From the NCBI GenBank assembly GCA_900765975.1, contig CAAFTS010000007.1, positions 1 through 40,458 on the forward strand: a stretch of 40,458 nucleotides of DNA. Direction: 5' to 3'. This stretch comes from Lachnospiraceae bacterium (GTDB taxonomy: Bacteria > Bacillota > Clostridia > Lachnospirales > Lachnospiraceae). The position numbers and the translations under genes were made by a program. Positions 16,828 through 25,020 of the stretch are shown here, piece after piece (the stretch's first letter is position 1; every line of letters begins with the position of its first letter). The notes under the pieces are model-generated. The model was not told the DNA's origin. It was given only the letters and a program-made list of their open reading frames with translations, and searched no databases.

Positions 16828-18270
16828 ATGGTAGGTAAAATAATTTTGGTATTGGCGGCAGTGGTGCTTGTATTTTTGGCGGTGATCTTGATTCGTGCGG
16901 CAAGGTTTAAGCCGAAGGCGGAATTGACTTCGTCATTGGAAGATGTATTTTTAGATGAAAGCAGGATTGTATGGGATATGCAGGAAATGATTCGCTGCAA
17001 AACCATTTCTTACAATGATGAATCACTGGTTGATCAGAAAGAATTTGAAAAATTTCAAAAATTACTTCCAAAATTGTATCCGAGTGTGCATGAAACTTGT
17101 GAAAGAATCATGCTTGGTGTAAATGGAATGTTATATTGCTGGAAGGGGCGCAAGGAAGGCGATCCGATTGTTCTGATGTCTCATTATGATGTGGTTCCGG
17201 TGGAAGAATCCCAGTGGGAGAAACCGGCATTTGAAGGGATTGTGGAAGACGGAGTGCTTTGGGGACGTGGAACGTTGGACACAAAAGGAACTTTGTGCGG
17301 AATCATGGAGGCGGCTGAGAAATTAATCAAAGACGGCTTTGTGCCGGAACATGATATTTATTTTGCATTCTCAGGCCAAGAGGAAATCAATGGACCGACT
17401 TGCCCTGCAATGGTAGATTGGTTTGAAGAGAAGGGAATCCATCCGGCTATGGTTCTGGATGAAGGCGGAGCGGTTGTAGAAAATGTATTTCCTGGAGTTG
17501 ATAGAGAATGCGCCTTAATAGGAATTGCGGAAAAAGGACTGACGAATATTGAATTTCATGCAAAAAGCAATGGCGGTCATGCATCTATGCCACCAGTACA
17601 TACGATTGTCGGTGAATTGGCGCAGGCCGTAGTGGACGTGGAGAAACATCCATTTCCGAGACAGATTACCAAACCGGTGCGGGAAATGCTGGATACACTG
17701 GGACGTCATTCTACATTTGTTTATAAGATTTTATTTGCAAATATGTGGTGTTTTGCGGGCCTGTTTGATAAGGTATGTCAGAAATCCGGCGGCGAGCTGA
17801 ATGCAATGATTCGTACCACTTGTGCAATGACGAAGATGCAGGGAGGAAAGGCATTTAATGTGATTCCGCCAAAAGCATCCGTAGGAATGAATCTGCGTTT
17901 GATTGGAACAGATACGGTAGAGTCTGCGAAGGCCTATTTGGAAAAGGTCATCGATAATCCGAATATAGAAGTATCGGTATATGAAGGAAGAAATCCATCT
18001 GCGGATTCGGATACTTCCTGTGAAGAATGGGGCGTTTTGTGTCAGGCGGTAGCAGATACATGGAGAAAAGCACTGGTTTCTCCTTATTTGATGATGGCAT
18101 GTAGTGATTCATGGCATTATTGTAGAATTACAGACCGGGTATATAAGTTCTCTGCAATGAAACTTTCCAAGGAAGAGCGCGGTATGATTCATGGAAATAA
18201 CGAGCGTGTTCCGGTGGAAACATTGGTAAAAGCGGTTGAATTTTATGTGCGGTTAATGCAGAAATGTTAA
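16828..18270 (+). CDS. M20-family metallopeptidase with N-terminal membrane anchor
   Basis: This 480-residue protein has a hydrophobic helix at 4-24 (IILVLAAVVLVFLAVILI) and then a full M20 catalytic and dimerisation fold. Zinc-site motifs visible are LMSHYDVVPV (first His with Asp), GRGTLDTKGTLCG (bridging Asp), FSGQEEINGP (catalytic and ligand Glu), VLDEGG, and a late His in GMIHGNNERVP. The lid domain begins near NGGHASMPP. The type resembles carboxypeptidase PM20D1/CPS-like enzymes, which cleave peptides or N-acyl amino acids. It follows the two membrane proteins by 23 bases, so the three may take up and hydrolyse an amidated substrate. The anchor puts the enzyme at the membrane, side unknown. 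Confidence 0.85.
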   Translation: MVGKIILVLAAVVLVFLAVILIRAARFKPKAELTSSLEDVFLDESRIVWDMQEMIRCKTISYNDESLVDQKEFEKFQKLLPKLYPSVHETCERIMLGVNGMLYCWKGRKEGDPIVLMSHYDVVPVEESQWEKPAFEGIVEDGVLWGRGTLDTKGTLCGIMEAAEKLIKDGFVPEHDIYFAFSGQEEINGPTCPAMVDWFEEKGIHPAMVLDEGGAVVENVFPGVDRECALIGIAEKGLTNIEFHAKSNGGHASMPPVHTIVGELAQAVVDVEKHPFPRQITKPVREMLDTLGRHSTFVYKILFANMWCFAGLFDKVCQKSGGELNAMIRTTCAMTKMQGGKAFNVIPPKASVGMNLRLIGTDTVESAKAYLEKVIDNPNIEVSVYEGRNPSADSDTSCEEWGVLCQAVADTWRKALVSPYLMMACSDSWHYCRITDRVYKFSAMKLSKEERGMIHGNNERVPVETLVKAVEFYVRLMQKC

Positions 18271-18281
18271 GGAGAGAGAAG

Positions 18282-18917
18282 ATGAAACTGGAACTTGCGC
18301 GCGAGGTGATTGAGCGTCTTCGTAAGGAATACCCGGATGCGAAATGTACGCTGGATTATGATGATGCGTGGAAATTATTAGTTGGTGTCCGATTGGCTGC
18401 ACAGTGTACAGACGCACGTGTCAATGTTGTGACAGAAGAACTGTATAAACAATATCCGGATATGGAGTCTCTGGCGGCGGCTGATGTGGATGCAATTGAG
18501 GCGATTGTACGTCCTTGTGGTCTGGGAAAAAGTAAGGCGCGGGATATCAGCGCATGTATGAAGCTGATTCGGGATGAGTTTGGAGGAAAAGTTCCGGATG
18601 ATTTTAATGATTTATTGAAACTTCCGGGAGTGGGACGAAAAAGTGCCAATCTCATTATGGGAGATGTTTTTGGAAAACCGGCAATTGTAACAGACACGCA
18701 TTGCATCCGTTTGGTAAATCGAATTGGACTGGTAGATGGAATCAAAGAACCGAAGAAGGTGGAGATGGAATTGTGGAAATTGATTCCGCCGGAAGAGGGA
18801 AGTGATTTCTGCCATCGTCTGGTGTATCATGGGCGGGATGTCTGCACAGCCAGAACAAAGCCACATTGCGAAAAATGTTGTTTGCAGGATATTTGTGCAT
18901 ATTATATTGAGGGATAA
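18282..18917 (+). CDS. nth: Endonuclease III
   Basis: Nth is the base-excision glycosylase and AP lyase for oxidised pyrimidines. The 211-residue product has the helix-hairpin-helix LPGVGRKSANLI with catalytic lysine K120. The catalytic aspartate is D138 in VTDTH. The C-terminal [4Fe-4S] loop has C-x6-C-x2-C-x5-C spacing (CTARTKPHCEKCCLQDIC). K120 and D138 fall at the same numbers as in E. coli Nth. ATG 18282 follows AAGGAGAGAG. It starts 11 bases after the peptidase stop and is 5 bases from the aminopeptidase gene, so it is in the same operon. Confidence 0.95.
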   Translation: MKLELAREVIERLRKEYPDAKCTLDYDDAWKLLVGVRLAAQCTDARVNVVTEELYKQYPDMESLAAADVDAIEAIVRPCGLGKSKARDISACMKLIRDEFGGKVPDDFNDLLKLPGVGRKSANLIMGDVFGKPAIVTDTHCIRLVNRIGLVDGIKEPKKVEMELWKLIPPEEGSDFCHRLVYHGRDVCTARTKPHCEKCCLQDICAYYIEG

Positions 18918-18922
18918 CAATT

Positions 18923-20239
18923 ATGATTAATCAAGTAAATCAAGAATTATTTTCGTTTATTGAGTCTAGTCCTACGGCGTTTCATGCAGTAGAGACAATG
19001 AAACAAATGCTGGATGCGGAAGGATATCAGCAGTTACTGGAGAGCCGGGCGTGGGAACTGCAGACAGGTGGGAAATATTATGTGATGAGAAATGGGACTT
19101 CTTTGCTTGCGTTTCGGATACCGAAAAGGGAATTTGCAGGTTTTCAGGTAATGGCGGGACATAGTGATTCGCCTACATTTCGAATCAAGGAAAATCCGGA
19201 AATGGAAACGGAAGGTGCCTATGTAAAATTAAATGTGGAAAAATATGGCGGAATGCTGTGCGGTCCTTGGTTTGACCGTCCGTTGTCGGTGGCCGGAAGA
19301 TTGATTGTGAAAACAGATACTGGAATTGTTTCACGACTAGTAAAGGTAGACCGGGATTTGCTTCTGATTCCAAGTCTGGCAATTCACATGAATCGAAAGG
19401 CGAATGAGGAACAGAAGTACAATGTGCAAAAAGATATGTTGCCGTTGTATGCAATGGCAGACGCGAAAGGTTCTTTTCAGAAGATTGTTGCAGACGCAGC
19501 CGGAGTTGAAGTTACAGATATTCTGGGGAGTGATTTATTTTTATACAATCGGGTGAAGGGAACAATCTGGGGCGCAGAGCAGGAATTTATTTCCAGTGGA
19601 AGACTGGATGATTTGCAATGTGTATTTGGCTCTTTGAAAGGCTTTTTGGCTGCGGAGGAAGGGAAGAGCATTCCGCTGCATTGTGTTTTTGATAATGAGG
19701 AAGTCGGCAGCAGTACAAAACAGGGAGCTGCATCTACATTTTTGCAGGACACCTTACTTCGAATTTGTGAGAGTCTGGGAAAAACAGCGGCACAATATCG
19801 TCAGTTACTGGCATCCAGTTTTATGATATCTGCGGATAATGCTCATGCAGTGCATCCGAATTATGGGGAAAAATCCTGCCCTACGAATCGTCCGGTGCTG
19901 AACGGGGGAATTGTGATTAAATATAGTGCAAATCAGAAATATACAACGGATGGGGTATCGGCGGCTCTGTTTCGGATGATTTGTCAAAAGGCAGATGTGC
20001 CGTATCAGGTATTTTTGAATCGTTCCGATATGATAGGCGGTTCTACATTGGGGAATCTGTCAGCAAATCAAGTTCCGGTAAATTGTGTGGATATTGGACT
20101 TCCACAGCTGGCTATGCATTCGCCCTATGAGACAGCAGGGGCAAAAGATACAGCATATCTGGTGCGTGCGGCGAAAGTATTTTATGAGAGTTCGGTGCAG
20201 GAGACTGCAAGTGGAGAGTATCGAATAACAAATGAGTAA
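18923..20239 (+). CDS. apeB: M18 family aminopeptidase
   Basis: This 438-residue cytosolic zinc aminopeptidase is of the aspartyl-aminopeptidase type. Motifs in order are the N-terminal SPTAFHAVE, the metal-site MAGHSDSPTFRIKEN (His-Asp), SGRLDD with bridging Asp, VFDNEEVGSS with the catalytic and ligand glutamates, SADNAHAVHPNY, and the last His in QLAMHSPYETAG. Length and motif spacing are standard. It closes the rightward operon and is followed by a terminator. It probably completes peptide breakdown in the cytoplasm. Confidence 0.93.
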   Translation: MINQVNQELFSFIESSPTAFHAVETMKQMLDAEGYQQLLESRAWELQTGGKYYVMRNGTSLLAFRIPKREFAGFQVMAGHSDSPTFRIKENPEMETEGAYVKLNVEKYGGMLCGPWFDRPLSVAGRLIVKTDTGIVSRLVKVDRDLLLIPSLAIHMNRKANEEQKYNVQKDMLPLYAMADAKGSFQKIVADAAGVEVTDILGSDLFLYNRVKGTIWGAEQEFISSGRLDDLQCVFGSLKGFLAAEEGKSIPLHCVFDNEEVGSSTKQGAASTFLQDTLLRICESLGKTAAQYRQLLASSFMISADNAHAVHPNYGEKSCPTNRPVLNGGIVIKYSANQKYTTDGVSAALFRMICQKADVPYQVFLNRSDMIGGSTLGNLSANQVPVNCVDIGLPQLAMHSPYETAGAKDTAYLVRAAKVFYESSVQETASGEYRITNE

Positions 20240-20258
20240 TAGAAGAGGAGATAGTTTA

Positions 20259-20286
20259 GGCAGGTGCAGATTAAATTGCATCTGCC
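20259..20286 (+). terminator. Terminator after the aminopeptidase operon
   Basis: GGCAGGTGCA pairs with TGCATCTGCC (one G-T pair), followed by a T-rich tail. It overlaps the 3' end of the convergent MATE gene, so the stem also codes for that protein's last residues (QADAI). Confidence 0.7.
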
Positions 20287-21647
20287 TGTTCTTCTTTTTG
20301 TAAGTCTTTTATTACGAAACGATATAGAATGGTCGTCAATAGAACTGTTAATACATCTGCTACAGCCTGTGCAGCTTGAATGCCGAGCAAACCGCAGAAA
20401 TGAGGCAGAATTAAAATGGCAGGAATAAAAAATAACCCTTGTCTTGCGGAGGCGAGGATGGATGCATAGACTGTTTTGCCGATGGTCTGCATCATCATAT
20501 TATTGAAGACAATCCAGCCGTTTAGCGTGAAAGTCAGACATTGGAAACGCAGCGCCAGTGTACCGATGCGGATGACTTCCGGGTCATCTCTGAAAATACC
20601 AATCAGACTTCCGGAGAGGGCAAAGCCCAGGATGGAAATGGCAAATAGCGCGGCGGTGGAGACTTTGACGCAGAACCAAAATGCCTCTCGTACGCGGTGA
20701 TATTTTTTTGCGCCGTAGTTGAATCCGCAGACGGGCTGGAATCCCTGACCAAAGCCAATCAAAGCGGAACCTGCAAACATAGAGATGCGCCCAACGACGG
20801 ACATGGCGGCAATTGCGGCATCGCCATAGGGATTGGCTCCGATATTTAAGGTCATGGTTGCGATGCTTGCCAGACCTTGGCGGCACAGAGAAGGAAAGCC
20901 GCCGCCGAAGATTTCCTGTAAGCGTTCTTTGGAAAGAGTAACGTTGCGGAAACGGATGGGGATGCAGTCGGAAATCCGAATCCCAATCAGCAAGATGAGA
21001 AAGCTGACAAACTGACTCAAGATGGTTGCCAATGCTGCGCCGGAAATCCCCATATCGAATACAAAGATGAAAATGGGATCCAGAATTATATTTAAAATAG
21101 CTCCGGCTGTTACCCCAATCATGGCATAAAAAGCATTTCCTTGAAAACGAAGTTGATTGTTTAGGACAAATTGGGAGGTCATAAAAGGCGCACCCAAAAG
21201 TATAATGCCCAGATAATCTTTGGTATAGGGAAGAATTGTTTCTGTAGAACCTAAAAGATGGGCAAGTGGGGTCAAAAAGAGAAGACCCAATATGGTAAGC
21301 AGAACTCCGAGGAAAAGTCCGCCGAAGAAACCGGTAGCGGCAAGTTCAGCTGCCTCGTCGGATTTTTGGGCGCCTAATTTTCTGGAGATCGAATTGCCGG
21401 AGCCATGCCCGCAGAAAAAGCCAAATGCCTGCATGGTTGCCATAATCGGAAAGGCGACGCCTACGGCGGCAGTTGCGCTGGTTCCGATTTTTCCGACAAA
21501 AAAAGTATCTGCCATGTTGTAAAAAGAAGTGATCAGCATACTGATTATGGTAGGAATGGCAAGTCGTCCCACCAGTCCCGGAATGGGCGATTCTGTCATC
21601 ATTTTATATTTTTCTTGTTGTGTTTGTATGTGTGCCAAAATAATCAC
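20271..21647 (-). CDS. MATE family efflux transporter
   Basis: This protein of about 458 residues has 12 predicted membrane segments. The N-terminal block SPIPGLVGRLAIPTIISMLITSFYNMADTFFVG is the usual start of clostridial MATE exporters (Na+ or H+ antiport of cationic drugs). The halves are similar, with GLASIATMTLNIGANPYGD and a second AFGFFCGHGSG-like loop. The start is unclear: GTG at 21647, TTG at 21638, or the ATG pair near residue 16 without a good ribosome site. It has no partner gene. The substrate cannot be inferred. Confidence 0.9.
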   Translation of the reverse strand: MIILAHIQTQQEKYKMMTESPIPGLVGRLAIPTIISMLITSFYNMADTFFVGKIGTSATAAVGVAFPIMATMQAFGFFCGHGSGNSISRKLGAQKSDEAAELAATGFFGGLFLGVLLTILGLLFLTPLAHLLGSTETILPYTKDYLGIILLGAPFMTSQFVLNNQLRFQGNAFYAMIGVTAGAILNIILDPIFIFVFDMGISGAALATILSQFVSFLILLIGIRISDCIPIRFRNVTLSKERLQEIFGGGFPSLCRQGLASIATMTLNIGANPYGDAAIAAMSVVGRISMFAGSALIGFGQGFQPVCGFNYGAKKYHRVREAFWFCVKVSTAALFAISILGFALSGSLIGIFRDDPEVIRIGTLALRFQCLTFTLNGWIVFNNMMMQTIGKTVYASILASARQGLFFIPAILILPHFCGLLGIQAAQAVADVLTVLLTTILYRFVIKDLQKEEQADAI

Positions 21648-21793
21648 TTCTTTCTAAGTCCAGAGTTATTTATTGGATTTTTATATTTATAGTTTGTATT
21701 TCGAGATTCATTATAGCATAAATAGAAATTTCATGATATAGTAGCCACGTTGAAAATAACAAAAGAAGAGTCGTTCTGGAAAGGATTGGTTTT

Positions 21794-22939
21794 ATGATAT
21801 ATACATACCCAGATTATTACTCAGAATTTCATTGCATTGCGGATTCTTGTGAGGACACCTGCTGTGCGGGATGGCAGATTGTAGTAGATGATAAAGCGCT
21901 GCAGCGTTATGCAAAAGAGCAGAGCTCATATAAAAAAACGCTGCATGCATCCATTAATTGGAATAAAAAGGTTTTTCGACAGGACAGGGAAAAACGTTGT
22001 GCATTTTTAAGGAAAGATAATTTATGTGATATGTATCGGAAATTGGGCGCTGAAAGCTTGTGTAAAACATGCCGATTGTATCCACGTCATATTGAAGAAT
22101 TTGAAGATGTTCGTGAAATTTCTCTTTCATTGTCCTGTCCGGAGGTAGCAAGGATGTTGATCGCAAGAAAGAAACCAATTGTTTTTCATTCTATTGAAAA
22201 GGGAGGAACAGAGGAATACGAAGCATTTGATCCATTTTTATATTCTATGCTGCTGGATGTCAGAGAATGCCTTTTTGAAATTTTGCAAAATCGGAATCTT
22301 CCGATAGAAAATCGTATACTTATGAGTCTGGGGCTGGCATATGATACGGAAAATCGTGTAAAGAACGGGAAATTGTTTGAGTGTGGAGATGTTGTAGAAA
22401 AATATCGGAAACAGACGTGGTTTTCAGCAGCTGGAAGAAAGGCGGAAAGAGCGAAAAAGAGCAGAAAAAAGCGGTATTTATTTTCAAGAAGGATGTTTGC
22501 GAATATGCGTGGTATGGAACTTCTTAGGAAAGATTGGGAGTATCAGCTGAATGAAGCAGAAATACTGCTGTTTTCTTATGGCACAGATGGATATTGGATG
22601 ATTCAAAAAGAATTTTATCGATGGGTGCGGCTGCAGAATGAAACAGAGCGTGATTGGGATTGGGATATCCTCTGTGAACAGCTGATGGTGTATTTTATAT
22701 TCACATATTTCTGTGGAGCAGTTTATGATGGGGAAGTTTTTGTAAATGTGCAGATGGCGACAGCCAGTATTTCGATTCTATGGGATTTACTTGCGGTTCG
22801 TTGGCTCAAAAATGAAAAAAGTTTGGATGCAGAAGATGTAAAAGAAGTTGTGTATCGTTATTCCAGAGAATTGGAGCATTCTGATGAGAATAAAACTTAT
22901 TTTTGGGAGAAATTAAAAGAACAGAGAAAGCTCTTTTGA
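21794..22939 (+). CDS. fliB: FliB-type lysine N-methylase
   Basis: This 381-residue protein is of the FliB family (flagellin lysine-N-methylase). It has the cysteine-rich N-terminus CEDTCCAGWQI and the later set CAFLRKDNLCDMYRKLG, LCKTCRLYPRH and LSCPEVAR, which probably binds an Fe-S cluster. A helical C-terminal half follows. In Salmonella FliB methylates flagellin lysines, but related genes are common in non-flagellated gut Firmicutes and their target is unknown. No flagellar genes occur in the window. It is a single gene behind its own leader. Confidence 0.8.
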   Translation: MIYTYPDYYSEFHCIADSCEDTCCAGWQIVVDDKALQRYAKEQSSYKKTLHASINWNKKVFRQDREKRCAFLRKDNLCDMYRKLGAESLCKTCRLYPRHIEEFEDVREISLSLSCPEVARMLIARKKPIVFHSIEKGGTEEYEAFDPFLYSMLLDVRECLFEILQNRNLPIENRILMSLGLAYDTENRVKNGKLFECGDVVEKYRKQTWFSAAGRKAERAKKSRKKRYLFSRRMFANMRGMELLRKDWEYQLNEAEILLFSYGTDGYWMIQKEFYRWVRLQNETERDWDWDILCEQLMVYFIFTYFCGAVYDGEVFVNVQMATASISILWDLLAVRWLKNEKSLDAEDVKEVVYRYSRELEHSDENKTYFWEKLKEQRKLF

Positions 22940-23048
22940 TAAAACAGTTTTACAGAAATCAGGGTAGCGCTTATAAAAATTTATAAATTTAAATAATAAA
23001 AAAATCATTGCAGGGTGGTTTTTTTCCTCAAATGTTCGTGGTAAACTC

Positions 23049-23077
23049 TTGTTTGGAGTAAGGTTTATTTGTATAAA
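23049..23077 (+). promoter_or_regulatory. Promoter of the PurF-like gene
   Basis: TTGTTT (23049-23054) and TATAAA (23072-23077) are 17 bases apart. The start of transcription would be about 18 bases before the ATG. Confidence 0.6.
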
Positions 23078-23101
23078 GATAGATAGAAAAGGAGACAGAA
23101 A

Positions 23102-24511
23102 ATGGGTGGATTTTTTGGCGTAGCATCAAAGAATAATTGTACCTTGGAATTGTTTCATGGCATAGATTATCATTCACATCTTGGAACAAGACGCGGTGGA
23201 ATGGCGATGTACGGGGAGGAAGGGTTTCAAAGAGCAATTCACAATATAGAGAACTCACCGTTCCGTACAAAGTTTGAAAAAGATGTAGATGAGATGAAAG
23301 GACATTTAGGAATTGGATGTATTTCTGATTATGAACCACAGCCTTTGTTGATTCAGTCTCATTTGGGAAGTTTTGCAATTACAACAGTAGGCAAAATCAA
23401 TAATGAAGAAGAACTTTTAGAAAAATTATATAAAAACGGGCATACACATTTTCAGGAAATGAGTGGCGGTAAGATTAATGCAACAGAATTAATTGCTTCG
23501 CTAATTTGCAAAGCCGATAGTCTGGTCGAGGGAATTAAGTATGTACAAGGCTTAGTTGATGGGTCGATGACAGTACTTTTGATGACAAAAGACGGTTTGT
23601 ACGCTGCTCGAGACAAATATGGACGTACTCCGCTTGTAGTTGGAAAACGTGAAGATGGATATTGTGTATCGTTTGAAAGCTTTGCATATATTAATCTTGG
23701 ATATACCGATTATAAGGAATTGGGACCTGCTGAGATTGTCTATATTACAGCAGATGGTGTAGAGACAGTCAGCCCTCCGGGGGAAGAGATGAAGATTTGT
23801 TCTTTCCTTTGGGTGTATTATGGATATCCAACTTCGGCTTATGAAGGAGTCAATGTTGAGCAGATGCGTTATAAATGTGGCAGTATGCTTGCAAAAAGAG
23901 ATGGGGATAGTGTTTCGCCGGATATTGTTGCCGGTGTGCCGGATTCAGGAATTGCGCATGCAATCGGTTATGCAAATGAATCAGGAATTCCATACGCGAG
24001 ACCTTTTATTAAGTATACTCCGACTTGGGCGCGTTCTTTTATGCCGACAAATCAGAGCCAGAGAGAGCTTGTAGCAAGAATGAAATTGATTCCGGTACAG
24101 GCATTGATTGAAGATAAGAAATTACTTTTGATTGATGATTCCATCGTGCGTGGTACACAGCTGAGAGAAACAACAGAGTTCTTGTACCAGAGCGGAGCAA
24201 AAGAGGTGCATGTGCGTCCAGCATGTCCGCCGCTGTTATTTGGCTGTAAATATTTGAATTTCTCACGCTCGAAGTCTGAGCTGGATCTGATTACGAGAAG
24301 AATCATTGCAGAGCGTGAAGAAGAAGTGACTCCGGAAATTTTGGCAGAGTATGCAGATCCATGCACGAAAAAATACGAAGAGATGGTTGAAGAAGTTCGG
24401 AAACGCCAGAACTTTACAACATTGCGGTATCATCGACTGGATGATTTGATTGAAGCGATTGGGCTGCCTGAGTGCAAACTTTGTACCTATTGTTTTAATG
24501 GAAAAGAATAA
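23102..24511 (+). CDS. PurF-like amidophosphoribosyltransferase with degenerate glutaminase domain
   Basis: This 469-residue protein has the two-domain PurF layout. The phosphoribosyltransferase half is intact, with the PRPP loop LLLIDDSIVRGT (D345-T352). The C-terminus keeps a cysteine trio (C458, C461, C464) like Fe-S PurF enzymes. The N-terminal class II glutaminase half is altered. The protein starts MGGFFGV where active enzymes have MCG, so the nucleophile cysteine is a glycine. The usual RYST segment reads GIGCIS (G70-S75), and the usual HNGNLTN reads TVGKINN (95-101). Glutamine hydrolysis is therefore unlikely. It could use free ammonia, receive ammonia from a partner, or have another role. 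AAAGGAGA precedes the ATG. Gene-caller tools will probably name it purF. Confidence 0.85.
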   Translation: MGGFFGVASKNNCTLELFHGIDYHSHLGTRRGGMAMYGEEGFQRAIHNIENSPFRTKFEKDVDEMKGHLGIGCISDYEPQPLLIQSHLGSFAITTVGKINNEEELLEKLYKNGHTHFQEMSGGKINATELIASLICKADSLVEGIKYVQGLVDGSMTVLLMTKDGLYAARDKYGRTPLVVGKREDGYCVSFESFAYINLGYTDYKELGPAEIVYITADGVETVSPPGEEMKICSFLWVYYGYPTSAYEGVNVEQMRYKCGSMLAKRDGDSVSPDIVAGVPDSGIAHAIGYANESGIPYARPFIKYTPTWARSFMPTNQSQRELVARMKLIPVQALIEDKKLLLIDDSIVRGTQLRETTEFLYQSGAKEVHVRPACPPLLFGCKYLNFSRSKSELDLITRRIIAEREEEVTPEILAEYADPCTKKYEEMVEEVRKRQNFTTLRYHRLDDLIEAIGLPECKLCTYCFNGKE

Positions 24512-24556
24512 AAAATAGAAAAATTTGAAAAAAATTAAAAAATTTGAAAAAAGCTA

Positions 24557-24585
24557 TTGATTTTTGAAAGAACCTATGATATGAT
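24557..24585 (+). promoter_or_regulatory. Promoter of tRNA-Gly
   Basis: TTGATT (24557-24562) and TATGAT (24580-24585) with 17-base spacing. A perfect inverted repeat GTGTTA-AAGA-TAACAC (24593-24608) lies at the start of the transcript, 7 bases before the tRNA. Confidence 0.65.
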
Positions 24586-24615
24586 ATCACTCGTGTTAAA
24601 GATAACACATCAAAC

Positions 24616-24686
24616 GCGGGTGTAGTTCAATGGTAGAACACCAGCCTTCCAAGCTGGATACGTGGGTTCGATTCCCATCACCCGCT
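24616..24686 (+). tRNA. tRNA-Gly (anticodon TCC)
   Basis: The 71-base gene folds as a full cloverleaf. The acceptor is GCGGGTG paired with CACCCGC plus discriminator T. The D-arm contains AGTTCAATGGTAGAAC. The anticodon stem is CCAGC/GCTGG with loop CTTCCAA, giving TCC at 24648-24650. The T-arm is GTGGGTTCGATTCCCAT. CCA is not encoded; a T-run follows directly and may terminate transcription. It decodes GGA and GGG glycine codons. Confidence 0.97.
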
Positions 24687-24724
24687 TTTTTCATACCTAA
24701 AAACAGAGTTGTTAAGATTTTATT

Positions 24725-24758
24725 GCGGCGCAGGCAGATGAGACTTGCGTCGCTTTTT
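24725..24758 (+). terminator. Rho-independent terminator after tRNA-Gly
   Basis: GCGGCGCA pairs with TGCGTCGC (one G-T pair) around a 13-base loop, followed by TTTTTC. It backs up the T-run that follows the tRNA. Confidence 0.8.
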
Positions 24759-25020
24759 CGTATACGAAAAAACAAGAGAAATATGAAGTTGTAATAAAGC
24801 AGAATGGGGCGGGGAGAATTATCAGAAAATAGAAAGAAAATTTATGAAAAGTTGTTCTTCCATTTTACAACTATATGGGGTATCATAGATTTACAGGCAC
24901 AAGATATTGTGTAAAACAAAATGGAATAACAAGATATAGTTATAATTGTGAAGGGCGGTACAAGGTCCTATAAATGCGGGAAAAGCGCGGAAAATTAAAG
25001 AAAAGGGGTTGTGAACAGTC
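24759..25020 (+). promoter_or_regulatory. nrdD control region with two NrdR-like boxes
   Basis: No gene is present here. Two similar palindromes lie 30 bases apart centre to centre: CACAA-GATA-TTGTG at 24898-24911 and ATAAC-AAGATATA-GTTAT at 24926-24943. Their core ACAAGATAT resembles the NrdR box, and paired boxes about three helix turns apart are how NrdR binds ribonucleotide reductase promoters. TATAAT at 24941-24946 overlaps the second box, fitting repression. A weak AAGGGG at 25003-25008 serves the GTG start. NrdR itself is not in the window. Confidence 0.65.

Noticed and set aside
24512..24556. A-rich tandem AAATTTGAAAAA copies as a repeat element
   Set aside because: Low-complexity AT-rich spacer; two imperfect copies only.
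24616..24686. tRNA-Gly as an integration site
   Set aside because: No integrase and no repeated tRNA 3' end in the window.
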